A stretch of DNA of 64,000 bases from Notamacropus eugenii. Taxonomy: Eukaryota; Chordata; Mammalia; Diprotodontia; Macropodidae. The position numbers were made by a program, and so were the translations under genes. Positions 18,701-33,700 of the stretch are shown in pieces; position 1 is the stretch's first letter; the number at the start of each line of letters is the position of its first letter. The DNA is taken from positions 147,158,856 to 147,222,855 of the forward strand of contig NC_092875.1 in assembly GCF_028372415.1 (NCBI RefSeq), written 5' to 3'. The notes under the pieces are model-generated. The model did not search any database. It saw only the letters and a program-made list of their open reading frames with translations, and was not told the origin of the DNA.

Positions 18701-21700
18701 ATATAGAAGGCAGAAGAAAAATATTTATTCAAATACTAGAAAGCCAAATCCATCATAGTAACCAAGAAATCAATACACATTAGCACTGCAGGGGACAAAG
18801 TCATTCCCAAGTCTTCCCCTGCTTCTGGGGCCTTCCCGCAAGCAAACACAAGCAAACACTCACAAGACTAGCTTTGCCTGCATCCTCTCTCTGCCTGCCC
18901 TAACCACTCTCACACACTTTCTCCCAGTCCTGCTTCACCCTTCCTGTTCCAACCATTCAACAAGCTTCTCTTACCACATGTAACTTAGGCTTCCATGTGA
19001 TTTAAGCGGGTACCATGGACCTGTTAATGAATGGCTAGATCTTGCCTTTTAAATTACCATTACACTAATAGAAATCAATTTTTCTTCTAATGTCCACGTA
19101 TTGCTATTTAATCGTTCATAATTACTTCTGACAATATACAGGACAAAGAAGTGAATATCACTTACCTTGATTTTGCCATTATGTAACAGTTTTGGTTAAC
19201 CGTTGTCGGAAGGTATGGAACTTGAGTCTAACACTTAAAATGAAAATGTTTTTATTGTCTGTGCATCGTAGTCATGTGTACAGTTCATGATTATCAGCCT
19301 TTTATTGGGGAGGAGGTGTTGGTTCTGGAGTTCTCCAAGAATACAAAATTCCACATCATGAACCTGGAAGGGTGGAGAGGTCAGAGGTGAATGTTGGCTC
19401 TCACATAACCTTAAAAAAAAACATACAACAATGCTACATGAGAACTATAGGTGAAAGAGAGAGAGCTTGAGTGGCTGAAAAGACAGAAATGATGATGCCT
19501 CAAGAGGACCACAGCATCTTCTTTGCTCTCTAACATTTGATCAACTTCCTTAGTTCTTCTTTTTGGTCTCTACCATTTGGAAATAGCTGCAAGCTTGGAC
19601 GCAGAACAAAACACATATGACTGTAACATTGTCATATTCTCATGCTGTTTATGCGCCAGAATGGACCTTAGAAATCATCTAATCCAGTTGGTTCATTTGG
19701 TAGATGTAACTGAGACCCAGAGAACTTAAGCAACTTGACAGGGGTTTATACATGGGGCAGAATTCTGCCATTAAACCCAGTTCTCCAAGTCTGTTCTTTA
19801 CCATACATACCTTCTCAGCATTCTCTACCATAACACATAGGAACACAGTAGCATGACTTTGTCACATAACCATGTGTTATAGGAAGAGAGCCTGAGTTGA
19901 TACAGTTTGCAAACCATCCATGCATGCCCATGCTGTGTGATTCTTGTCTCTTTTTCCTGTAAATCTGCCATGGGGGGAGGGGACCCACTGTGCTAGAAAC
20001 CTTCTTCTAGGTCTTTTGACATTGCATGAATACTAATGAAACATTTCAATTATCCCTCATTCTCACTATATGACTGGTTCATCTTTTTACCCAGTTAGAT
20101 ATTTCTCTGACACATTTTATACTGCTTTACCCTTATAATTCCTCATTTGTAATGTGTTCTGATCTTCTCATCACCACTATGTATCTTCTTCATTGCTCTT
20201 TGGGTGATTCTCAAGTTCAGTCCTTTAGGAACTGTAGTGTTCAACCAATTAGTCAACAAGCTTTTATTGAACACCAGCTGTGTGCAAGGCACTGTATTTT
20301 ATGACTCACAGCCATACAGCATCATCAGTAGCGTTTCCATATTTTAAAAATCAGCCTTTTCTTTAAGGAGAAGCTTAGGCTTGTTAAAAGAATGATGCAA
20401 AATACGTAAAGTAATTTCTGAAAAGTACATTATTTGTCCATCTGGAGTAATTGTCCAAAGTATATTTACTAACAAATGGATATGGTTATGTTTCAATTTT
20501 GTGTGATAATCTAGACAACAGACAGTCTTCATTTGTATTTTGTTTGATTCCCCCACCCTCACCCCCAGGGTAAATAGTTAGGCTAAACTATTGAGTTCTT
20601 ATGCATCTTTTTAGAAGATTGCATTGTTCTGGGGCTTGATGCACCCAGCAAAATGACATTTGCAAACAGGAGCTTTTAAAACACCTCAGAAATCCTTCTC
20701 TATGTGGATTCTGACAGTAGCATTGACAAACATACATCTTCTCGGCGTTACATTTTTTGTAAATTTGTGTTACATTTTTTCAGGGTATCTTATATGGTTT
20801 CAACATCTGCATGGGAAACACTTTTTGGAGTAAGGTTTTTAAAGCAAATGCTTTTTTTATAATCAGCAAACAAGTAAGAGCTTGTTTTCTTTATATCTTT
20901 CAATCTCTTGTATGATTGTAAACATGTGATCTGCTATAAAACATTTTTCTGCAGAACGCTTGCTTTTTCCTTCTCATAACTGTCACAAATGCACTCTTAT
21001 AAAGTTTTGAGAGACAATAATAAACATGTAAGTCAAAGCAATTCTGAGTTATTTTGCCTTTCACCCTGCAAATTGACAAAGATGACAAAAGGTGGAAATA
21101 ATAAATGTAGTAAATGGTAAAAGTGATGGAAATATATGTACACAGGCAGTTGGTGGAACTGTAAATTGGTCCATTATTCTTTTACTCAAATATTCCATTG
21201 CTAGGCCTATATCCTAAGGAAGTTAAGGACAAAGAAAGATGCTGTATACATCAAAATATTCATAACAGCAAATGACTTGAAACAAAGTAGGTGCTAGACA
21301 ATTAGGTAATGACTAAATTGTAATGCAGAAAAGCAGTAGAATATCATTGCACATTAATGAATCCATCAAGAATTTTTAAATACAAACTGTGAGTCAGGTA
21401 CTGGAGCAACAAAGACAAAAATGATACAGTTCCTGCTCTCAAGGAGCTTACGTTCTATAGAAACAAAGATGAAGAATTTAGAAAAACATGGGGCAACTTT
21501 ATATGGATTGATGCAGAATGAAGTAACCTAACAATACACATGACTACAGCAATTTAAGTGGGGGAAAAACCCAATAAAACAAAATGGAATGCTGTTTAAT
21601 TATAATGATTCCATTTGGCCAGAGAGAAGAGCTGAGATAATATACTTTCTTCAATGGAGAGTCAGGGACTATGGATGTGGAACTCCTGTCACACTGAGTT

Positions 21701-24700
21701 GACATTATAACTTGTTTTTGTTGAACTACTTTTTCTTTTGAAATGTTTCTTGTAAGGACAAGACTTGCTAGAGAGGGAAGGAGGAAAATGTGTTTGGAAA
21801 CAGATGTGGTGTAAAAACTTAAAGGCATCAGTAAAATAAAAAAATGAATGATTTTATAGAGGGAGAAAAATAGGTAAATGGCTTAGTAGTAAATTATGTA
21901 ATAACGTCCTTTTGTACTCTCCTCTTGAGGGTACAATTCTTAAGAATTCTTCAATGCCCCAAAAATAGGGTCACTTGCTGGTCAGACCTCCTTTATGTAT
22001 ACTTGGTCTGGTCCAACTGTTCTCTTCAGTGCCATTTCCATTTCCTCATGTAGCACATCTGTATGAGATGTTAAAGTGCATGTGTGATGGCTCTATTAAT
22101 TTTGATGGTGAAGCAAGTTTGTAGTGACACCTTTGTTGTCTTCGGTTCCATATTTCTCTTAATAGTCAGGAAATTCTTTTAAAAGATTGCTTTTCCTGTT
22201 TGTTATTTTTTTAAAAAGGCTCCATGGAGTATTTGTTAAATGATGGTAACATTTTCCTATTTGGTACTTTGCCCTCAATTAAAACATGTATCCACAAAAC
22301 AATAATGTTTTGTGTCATTGTTGACACAATGTTGGCACAATGACACCGGGTCATTGTCAGTGGTTCAAAGACCTTCACACATGAAAATGATGGCTATTCT
22401 TTCCCCTTTACAAGTCTTCTAACAACATGGTAATAGTTTTCTGGAGCCCAGACTGGATACCCTCCTCTTTTGGATAGCATTCTTCCTGTACTTCTTAAGG
22501 TTGAAATTACTGTTTCTGATGACTCAGAGTCATAATTATGACTTTGGCTTTTGAGCTGTAATACAAGGACGTCCTCATGGCCTATTGAGGTGAGTGGAGT
22601 GGGACTCTTTGTCCACTTGTTCATCATGCCAGATTGCTATGCTTTTCCCTCCTGTTTTTGCTTGGTTTTTTAAGAACTCATCTCTCTCTTTAAATTTTTT
22701 GTCTATTCCCTTACTGTCGTCTATTGCTTCTTTGTGTCAGTGCCTCTTTCTCCCTTCCTAACTGATGATCAGGCTTCTTCAAGTTATGAATAAAATAAGG
22801 GTAGATTCCTGAGGGACTCTCTATTGAGTAAAGTTCATCTAATTTATAACTTTTTTTTTTGTTTACTTTCTTGGCTGTGTTTCAAGTAGTTGACATTGTT
22901 AGCTAAATGACTTTTAGATAAGTATTATTAAAATTAAAAAAAAGGTTATTTCTCAGATTTGTTCTTCTTTCTTTTTCATAACAGTATACTAGACTTGAGT
23001 TGGGAAGCTTGGTCCTAGTCTCTGATCTGTTTGATCTGTGTTATTTTGGGCAAATCACTTTACCTGCCTGGGCTTTCAGATTCCTCATCTGCAAAATGAA
23101 ATGGTTAGACTAGATGACCTCTAAGGTGTCTTGCTATTAGGAAAGATATTTCAATAATAGAATTAATTTTTCACAAAGATTACCAAATAGAAGGTCTCTT
23201 ATTTTCTTCAGGGAAGGGAATAAGCATTTATATAGAACCTACTGTTTTCCAGGCATTATACTAAGTCCTTGTACAAATACGATCTCCTTTGATCCTTGCA
23301 ACAGCCCTAGGAGGTAAATGCTGTTACCCACATTTTCTAGTTGTGGAAACTGGCAAAACAAAGTGACTTGCCCAGGTCACAAAGCTTTAGGTTGGATTTG
23401 AATTTAGGTCTTACTGACTCGAATCACAGGGCTCTTTCTAGACTAGAGGTTCTTAACCTTTTTGTGTTATAGACTTATGTGGATGCTTCAGAATAATATT
23501 TTTAAATGCACTAACTAAAACACGTAGGAACAAAGGAAATCAATTATAGTGAACTAGTTATTAAAAACAAATTCCTACACCCTGCCAGATATGAGCTCCT
23601 GTTCTAGACCATTATGTCACCACCATCACTAACCACTTTCCCTGCCTCCCTTCCTTTTCTTATTACCATACAGTACAACACCAGCCTCCCTCAGACTTAT
23701 AGCCTAGCTTACAGCCTAGTCCTTCAGCCTTCCTCTGGTTTCATTACTTCCATTGTAGAAGCATGATTAGACATGTCAGCCTACTCACTATGGTACTTTA
23801 TTAGCAACTTTAAATCCCTCAACTTTTCACTATCTCTCACCCTCCATATTCAGTCTGTTGCCTAGGCATGTTGATTTCAACTTTACAACATCTCCCCAAT
23901 ATGCCTCCTTCTCTCCTCAGACACTACCACCACCACTCTGGTGCAGGCCTTCATCACCTCATGCCCGGACTATTGCAATAGCTGCTGGTGAGTCTGCCTG
24001 CCTGAACTCTCCTCACCTCCAGTCCATCCCTCATTCAGTCACCAAAGTGATTTTCCTAAAGTGAACATCCAGCTATGTCAAACCATACTCAGTAAACCCC
24101 AGCATCAAAGTCCTGTTTGGTGTTAAAAGCTCTTTATAACCAGACTCCTCCTGCCCCCATACATATCTTTCCAGTCTTCTTACACCTCCCTCCCTGCCAC
24201 ATGTTCTTCAATCCAGTGACACTGACTTCCTTACTGTTCCACAAGTAAGGCACTCCATCTCTTTTTATTGAAATAATATTTTATTTTCCCCTAATTACAT
24301 GTCAAAACATTTTTAACATTTGTTGGGTTTTTTTTAAGTTTTGAGGTTCAGATTTTATTCCTCTGTATCTTCCCCTCTCCCTGAGGATTAAGCAATCTCC
24401 TATGGGTTATACATGTGTAATCTTGTGAAACGTTTACACATTAGTCATTTTGACACTCTATGTCTTGACTCCAGGCATTTTCTCTGGCTGTCCCCTGTGC
24501 CTGGAATTTCTCCCTCCTCATCTCTGCCTGATGGCTTCCTTTTAAGTCCCAACTAATATCTCAGCTTCTACAGAAAGCATTTCCCAATTCCTCTTAATTT
24601 TTTAGTGCTAGCCCCTCTGTTATTTCCTATTTTTAAAAAATTTTTATTTTATATTTATGTAGCTTATCTGTACATATTTGTTTGCTTCTCACCTCTCCAC

Positions 24701-27700
24701 TCTCCCCTCCTTTGTGAGTTCCTCACAGGTGTTTCTTTTGCTTCTTTTTGTATTCCCAGCACTTAGCACAGTGTCTGATGCATGGCTGGTGCTTAATAAA
24801 TGTTTATTGACTGACTGTTTTGAGTCTAGAACATGAATATCTACCATCTCCACATCCTCAGTGGTACTACTGATTTTAGATAATTCTTAACCTCTTTAAT
24901 GACTTTAGTACTGGCTGACATTTTAAATTTCACGCCATCATTTTCACTATTTGCACATCTGGCATATTGGACTTATAATACCTCAGATTTATTAGCAGTA
25001 AGCTGCACATGGTTACTTCCAGAACTGTTCTACCTCCAACTTCTTGGATTCTTGAATTCCTTCTCCTTGACTATTCTCATGTCTTCATATCTTTTGAAAT
25101 TGTTCTTTGTCTTAATCACAACCTCTAGTTTCTATTCTTCTAATTATGAAGTTATAGAATTTTAAAGCTAGAAGTACCTCAAGATAATCTAGTTTAGCCT
25201 CTTCATTTTTACAAATGAGGAAACTAAGGGTCTGAGAGGTGAATGATTAAAAGTCCTTCAGCCTTCCTCTGGTTTCATTGCTTCCATTGTAGAAGCATGA
25301 TTAGCCATGTCAGCCTACTCACTATAGTACTTTATTAGCAACTTTAAATCCCTTAATATTTTCCAGCTAAGCCAATTGTAAAAACAGAGTCATTTGCATC
25401 TACTTTGTCTGCTTTCACTGCAGAATTACCAAAAGTTATCAGAGAAAGTCATTAAAGTATGCAACTAACTCCATTACAAAATTGCACTCTCTAACCCAAT
25501 CTAGGTCTTGACTGCTACTCAGCAGTTTTTAAAAAAAAAAATTATTAATCTTTTGATGACTCCTTATCACATCCCCCAGTTCAGGCTTTCCTTGACCCCA
25601 TACTCTAAGCAACTCCTTTTGTTCACCTGATTTCTGTTAATGTCAATACAATTCTCCAAATCTTTCACACTGAAAACCTTTAAGCAGTTTAGGAAGTCCT
25701 GAAGGGTTTGAGAATAGAAAAAACTTAAGAAACACTGATTTAGTCAACTTAGAATCAGAAAATCAGTGTTCATGTCCTGATCTCCTATTTGATAGCTGGT
25801 ATAACTGTGAGCAAGACACTTCATCTCTCTGAGGGTCTATTTCTTTATTTATAAAACGGGAGAAATTATATTTCACAGGGGTTTTGTAAGGAATGTGCTT
25901 TGTAAACCATATAGTATAGTGGAGTTATGAGTTATGTAAGCAATTGGTTCCCAAGGTCTTTGGGGGTTTTGTTTTGTTTTGTTTTTGGCCATATCTTGTT
26001 TTATCATCCTTTCCCTTCTGTTCCCAGAATCACAAAATTTGAGAATTAAAAGCAATCTTTGCAGCTGTTCAGTCCATCCTGCAACGTAAAGGATTACCCA
26101 CTGCAACGTACCTGACAAGTAGCCATCCAACGATCTCTATTAAGAAAGAACCCAGAACCTTCTGAGGCAGCTCATTTCATTTTCTGAAGGTTTTAATTGT
26201 TAAGGAATTTATCTCTGATTTTAGGTTATTGATCCCCTAGGATCAAGAGCATGAGCTTATTTAAACTCTGTATTTATCCTCACATCCTCTGCAACAATAC
26301 CTTGCATGTAATAGGTGCCCAATAAATATTTGTTGAATGAATGTTTTTCCTTCTAAAACTCCTCTTGTTTTTGTCTTTTTTCTCCCTGTCATCAGATCAT
26401 TGATTAAATATGTGCTTAAATAAAATGTAGTCCATCCCCTACCTTGAAGGAAGTATTGATATTGCTAAATACAGAATGAAATTATACTTCAGAACTGCTT
26501 TTTGCTTTCATGATACGGCTTCTCAGGTGCTTTGGAGAAAACTCCTGCGAAAGCCCCATGTTTTTTGTTTATGTTATAATTGAGCTTTAAATATTACAAT
26601 TGATGGCAGCAACATATTTTCAAATAATTCAAAATACTAATATGTAGTTTGTGTTTTCTCATCTTCTTTGAAATCTCTTGTTTAATTCTTTTAGCTACAA
26701 TGCCATTAAATCATATAAGACAGAGGGGAGAACAGAACGGTTAGAGGCAGCAGAGTACCTTATTTCAGCTGCTGAAGCTGGTAAGAAAATGCATAATCCA
26801 TAAAAATCTTGTCACATCAATGTATAAAAACTTCAATATTGTTTTATCATACCTTCTTTATAGTGATTGTTTTCCACTCAACTATATTAATTGGCTAAAA
26901 GTGGATATTATGGGGAATTCTTGGGATGACTTTTTACTCTGGATAGATTTGAAATAATTTATTTTCAATATCTAAGCAAAGTTGTAGATCCATTGGTAAT
27001 AGGAAACAAATGATATAGACTGCAGAAAGAAAAAATTAGTGTTTTGGTTTCTCAGTTATTTAATTTAGGACATTGTTTAATAGATTGGCACGTGTATATT
27101 TTGTAGAACAAAAATATGAAGTGTGATTTATTCCCTTATCTGGTTCACTGCTTAACATACTACAGTTTAGTATATATTGATTAACTACTTAGAAAACCCA
27201 GAAAATATGTAGCTATTAAAGAAGTTATAAAATTATTTTTATAGTTTTACATATTTGTAAAATCATTAAAATTTTATAGTAATTTGTTTCTTTCTGTTTA
27301 TCTCATTTTTATGGAATGAACTGTGATTGAGAACTTGGTTTTTTTTATTGAGATATTTAAATATAAGGGCAGAGCATGGGTTTATGTTGGTATAAATAGT
27401 TGGCTTTATCCACCTATGTCTGCTTTGCTCTGTACAGTGCCTGATACACTACTATTTGGAATAAGGCATGTGTTCTTTTTATAGTGGAGATGATTTATAG
27501 TATGCTGAAATTACTTCCTTAAAGGAGCAAAGTGCTCCGAGTATGAATTTATAAAATCATGTTTTAGATGATCCCCAAATTACAAACAGGCTATGTTCCA
27601 AAATTAATTTGTAAGTTACTTCTTTAGAACTCAAAAGATATTTCCCATATTTTTCCTATATATTTCCCATGGAAACGTGATATATGGAAATTAAGTTCTC

Positions 27701-30700
27701 GTGCTAGACCACAAAAGCCTATTTTACCTCTAGTGAGCATTAATATTGTATTTTTTTAAAATTATATAACTTTTTTGATGGGTAGTATAGCAACCTAATC
27801 ATTTAAAATATTCCTGTTAGAAGTGTTCCAGTCTTCACAACAGAAAAGGCAATGTAGAAGCCCAGTAAATATAACTCTCTCTTCCCCTTCTCTCCCTCCC
27901 CTTTCCCTCTTCCCTCCACCCCCATCCTAAGAACCAGTGGGAAGGAGGGAGCAATGAAGAAACTAGCTACATTAAGTACCTTCACTATTTACCTACTTTG
28001 GAACACCCAGATACCCACTCCCAAGTCAAGCTCTTGAAAATATACTCAAGTAGTGAGTTATGACCCCCTTTTATCGCCACTCCAAGGAGTGCTGTAACCA
28101 GCAGACCCCACTATCCATAATAAAATCCTGCCATCTCCCCAAAATGCCGCTTCTCTCCTAGCCTTCTGCAGCTAAGGCCACTGGGTCTCCTAAAAGATGC
28201 GAGCGCAGTGATTTAGGTCATTTCTTTGCCTCCTGGTTTCCAAGGAGAGTCCATCCTTGTCTTCCAACAATACTTTTAAATATTTACAACATTCATTAGC
28301 CAAGAAGTACATATGTAATTAAACTTCTCTATTTTAGGGGCCATGACACTCTGTATTACAAACCCATTATGGGTAACAAAGACTCGACTTATGTTACAGT
28401 ACGATGTTGTCAGTCCTTCACAGAGGCAGTACAAAGGAATGATGGATGCACTTGTAAAGATATATAAATTTGAAGGTGTACGTGGATTGTACAAGGTACT
28501 TTTTATTTGGTTGTTTTAAGTAATTGTGATAGGTAGATAATTATATCTTATTATTTACATAGTTGCCACATAAATTTTCATTCACCTTTTAGGTTCAGGT
28601 TCAGATTCTGAAAGGTTCCAGTACTCAGTTCTAAAAAAGAAACAAGCCTATGACGAAGTAATAATTTTAATGAAAATTTTAATTATAATAATCCACAGCA
28701 TGGGTATTTTATCTCTTTAGGCTATTTATATTTACTGCCATATGATGCATCACTGTGACATGATGGGAGAGGGATAGAATTGTTCACAATTTTGTAAGCA
28801 TCTCATTTTAATATGTAGGTAATTTGGCATGCATTTAATGCTTAAGCTTTAAACAGTTCTGGTGGTTAGAAGAATATTTAACTTGCTTTACAGATCAAGT
28901 TATAAGAGAAGCAAGGATTTTTCAGATTTTGTAGTTTACAATTGTAAATAAATGTTTAAAAAGAGATTAGCAGTGTCAGATCAGTAATGCAAATGATGGC
29001 CACCGATGTCAGCTTCAAATTCAGTACAAACACTATAACCCGTATTTTCTGTTATTTACAATTCATATTTTAACTAACCTGTCATTGGTTAGATCTTTAT
29101 CCTCTTCAAGGCTGTGGGCAAGATAAGCAAAGTTTATTCCCAGATATCTACAGATAAACTCAGAAATAATTGCAATGACTGCTTTATAGTTGTGGATGAA
29201 AGAGGATACAGCATTCAGAATGTTGCATTATTGGTGTCATTATTATTATTGCTATGAAACCTTGGAAAGGACACTTCACACCTAGGGCTTCAGTTTTCTC
29301 ATCTGTAAATTGAAGAGTTTGTACTAGACCTCTGAGGCCTATATATATCATCTCTAGGTCAATGATGATCCTATAATTCAATCCAGTCCTGCAGTTTTCC
29401 TATTATACTACTTTAGTCAACACAGGAGGAGAGTATTGGCTGCTTACCATGTGCAAGAAATTGATTAGAGTCTTTAACTAATTATTTAATTCATTATATT
29501 CCTTTCCTGTCTTCCCTTTCTGTATCCCAGGCATTGTCAGTCTGCTGGCCAAATTTGGCCTGCTTCCTGTTTTTATACAGCTCCAGCTAAGAATGGTGTT
29601 TACATCTTTAAATAAAATGTATTGTGTTTTAAAATGTAAACATCTCTGCAGTTTGTCAGCATTACTCTACCATTCACTTCACCCCAGAAAACAAAAACAG
29701 TATCACATTCATCATAGATCTGTGATTTCATCTCACTGTTGCATTCTTCAGCAGTATAGATAAGAGCAAAACTCATCCATGCCTTATTATTTTATATGAT
29801 TCTTAACCATGTCCTCCCATATATCCTTCATGAGGAGAATCTACCCATCATGTTCTAGCTTTCCTGTAGATGTCTTAATATCATTTACATGTTCATCAAT
29901 ATTACCACAGAGAGCAGCCACAAGTGGGAATGGGGCAAGTTAACCTTATGATGGTTCAGAGACAGATACTCCCTAATGGGCCACCTCAGCAAGGCCTGAT
30001 ACAGCAGGGCCCAGAACAAAAAGACTGCCATTAAGCAGCATGCACGTAGTCATTGTTTTATCCATATCTCTCAAAATGACTGACCTACTTTCTTTTCCGG
30101 TCAAGAATTAGATGATCTTGTGCACTGCTTCTTACGTGCAATTAATTGTTGTTGATATGCTCCCACCTATTTGTACCTATCCTAGGTGACCTACAATTTT
30201 GATCTATCAGAGGTTATGGTATTCCATGATTTGTAACCATATAACTTCACTGGAAGAATAAGGATAGATAGGAACTGGACCTGTGGTTTCATTGGTATAA
30301 TGAGATCTCCATAAGAAAATTCCCTCTACCAGTGCAAGTTGGCTCCTTCTTAATCTTAGAAAATTGCCTAGAGTGTTGAGGGGTTCAGTGACTTGGCTGG
30401 GCTTACACAGCCAATATAATACATCAGAGGCAGAATTAGAACCTAGGTCTTTTCGCTCTTTAAGTCCAGTTTTCTATGCACTGCACTGTGCCTCTTCTCT
30501 GGCAAAAAATTAGTTAATGCACTAAAAGAATATTGGTGTTAGAACAAGTGTGTTTTAGTTTCAGGGAGACAATTTTTAAATAAAAGTAAGCATAAGTTGG
30601 ACTAAATGACCTCTAAAGCCCTTTCTAAGATTAAGATTCTCTATTCCTTTCAACAGCATGTTCCTAAGCATATTTAAAGAGTCATCTTTTTTCTTTTTTT

Positions 30701-33700
30701 TAAACCAATACATTATTGGCTTAGTTGATAGAGAGAGCTGGGTTTAACGTCAGAAAAACCTCCAGGTATAAATACTTGGATGGACATTTCACCTCTAGAG
30801 CTGGTCTAAAAAAACCCAAATTCACACATACATGCACATACACGCACACATGTATGTTTGTATAAATACATATATACACCCATACATATATACACACATA
30901 TCTCTTGGACAAACAAAATAGATTGGATTGTGCCCAAAATTGAATCATATTTGGGCCAAATCACATTTGGAAATTGTTTAGTACTTTTTAATGACTGAAA
31001 GGTTTTTCTTGGAACAAAGTTTCAACTTCTAACATGATGTTTTTGTGGTGATACTATATGACTGCATCCTGTTACACTATAATTTCTAAAGAATTGGGAT
31101 TGGTGCAAATGCTTGGTGCAAAAAAATTCAATAAAATGTTAACATGTATAAGAAGGAAAGTGGGCTAGTTAGGCACTGAGAATAAGAGATAACAGACAAT
31201 CTGCATTCTTCACTGGTGTCCACATAATGTCAGGAACACACAGCATTAGAAAACATGGGTAGTTTGTATTCTCTACCATGGAACAGTATTGTCCCATCTT
31301 GGCAAAAAGGCAGGTTCGGTGAAATAGTAGACTTTTAAGTGTAGATCTGGACCTGGTTTTCTGTCATCTGAGGACCCACCCAGCTAAGTTTAGAATGATT
31401 TACCACCTAAAGTTTAGTCATAAAATGGTGACACAGTACAGTGTAATATGCCCTGCTTTTTGAATGAGGACCTGGGTCCAAATCTCCTCCGTTGCTCTTG
31501 CCAGTGTGACTTGCTCTTATCCTCCCTGGGCTTAAGAGTCATCATCTGTAAAATGAGGGGGTTGGACCATGTGGCCTCTAACATCTTTTCTGGCTCTAGA
31601 ATGATGATTCTGTGATGGATTTTTTCCTTTTACCGTAGGAATTTAAGTTTTTGGAGTGTTTAAGTACATATTAAATAAAACATTCATGTTAAGAAGAGAT
31701 AGAAAATTATTTGCTTTTTAAAATTAGATATTTTAGTTGTTTTTTTTTAAAAGATGGTTATCTTCTAGGGATTTGTGCCTGGACTGATTGGAACGTCACA
31801 TGGAGCACTTCAGTTCATGGCATATGAATTGCTGAAAGTGAAGTACAATACGCATATCAATCGATTACCAGATGCACAGTTGGTAAGAAATTCTTGAAAA
31901 GATGGTCTAATTTACTTTTATAGAAAATGTGTAAATTGAAATTGGCTTTGTCAAAATAATCATCATATGTGCTAGAAATTTAAGTCATACTAACCTTTTG
32001 GTGTCAATTTTCAGTACTTAAAAATTGATTTTTTTCTCCCCTTTGCCAGTTTGTCATTTACAATATGCCATAAATTGTGTTATAATTGGAAAGTTAGCAT
32101 TTGAAAATCTTTCAAAATACCATATGCAGTTAATGAGAATATGAATATATTTAAGAAATTTTAAAGTTTGCAGTTAAGCACATTTTGAGTACTTGATGCT
32201 TTGTTTTAGCTTAGCATTATTATGTCATTTAAGAGGCCTATAAAAGTAGACCTTATAGAGAGAATTCTGGGAAGATGGGTGGAATAGGTCAGAAAATTCC
32301 AAGTTCAAGATTCTCCCCCACAAAAGAGATAAAACAGCACCTTAGGGCAAACAAAGTGCAAGTGAAAATAAATGAGACTAGGGGCACAACTGGGGTCTTC
32401 CTGGGACAAGTGGAGAAGATCAAAGAAAAATCCTGGGAGGTAGTTTTATTCCTGTGAAGAGTAAACACCTCCAGGCTAGGGTCCACTTTCACAAGCAGCA
32501 AGCTCTGGGGGATAGCTAGGTTGAGAGGCTGCCTGGGCACCAGTCACCAGAACTTTTACCCCCAGAGACAGTGAGAGGAGTTGGGTATCTGAACCACAAG
32601 AGAACCTCTACTGACAAGGAACGCCAGACCAAGCTGTGCTGCAGAGAGAAGCAGGGGGCAAGAAAGAACCAGCACATGCTGGGTGAGTGCAGAAGCAGTG
32701 GGGCAGAATGCCCCTGGCTGTGGGCACTTACAGGAAGTTGGGGGTTTGGCTTTGGTTCCAAGCTAGGGGGAAAACTGATATCTGGAGCAAGAGGCACCAT
32801 CCCCCATACCCCAAGGCTAGAGGTGATTACAAAAATTAAACTATTACTCCCAAAAAATGCACAGGCAAAGGAGAAAGAATCCAACCATAGAAAGTTATTA
32901 TGGGAATAGAGAAGTCTGGAGTTCATCTTCAGAAGAGGCTGTTGAAGCAAAGAAACCCTCCTCTGCCCCAAAAAGTAACATCAAATGTTCTCCTGCCCAA
33001 AAAGAATTCATAGAGAAACTTAAAAAAAGACTTTAAAAATCAAATGAGATGGAAGAACATAATCAAAAATAAGAACAATCCAAGAAAAACAAGAATATGA
33101 AAAGAAAATCAACCAGTTAGAAAAGGAGGTACAGAATCTTAAGGAAGAAAATGACATCTTGAAAATTAAATTGGGCAAGGTGAAGCCAGCAGAGTTATAA
33201 GAGATCAAGAAATAATTGAACAAAATATGAAGAATAAAAAAATTGAAGAGAAAGTGAAACACCTTATAAGAAAAACAACTGATCTGAGTACATATAAAGA
33301 AGAGAAAACATAAGAATAATCTGACTACCTGGAAGTTCTGGTCAAAAAAAGAATGTTGATACAGTAATACAAGAAATAAGTAAAGAAAATTGTCTGAAAC
33401 ATTAGAACAAGGAGGAAAAGTAGAAATAGAAAAAATCCATTGAAAACCATTTGAAAGTGATCCTATGAGGAAAACTCATAGGAATATTATAGCTAAATTC
33501 CAAAATCCCCAGCTCAAGGATAAAATATTAAAAGCAAGAAGAAAAAAATTAATTTAAATATGATGGGGCCACAATTAGAATCGCAAAAGACCTAGATGCG
33601 AAGACAATAAAGGTTCACTGGTCTTGGAACACTATATCAAAGAGCAGAAGAACTGGGACTCTGGTCGAAAGTACCATACCCAGCAAAGTTAAACAACCCT

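Noticed and set aside
32275-32971. Open frames of 112 and 151 aa on opposite strands.
   Set aside because: They lie in the 5' leader of the HAL1-like element and have no recognisable protein family.
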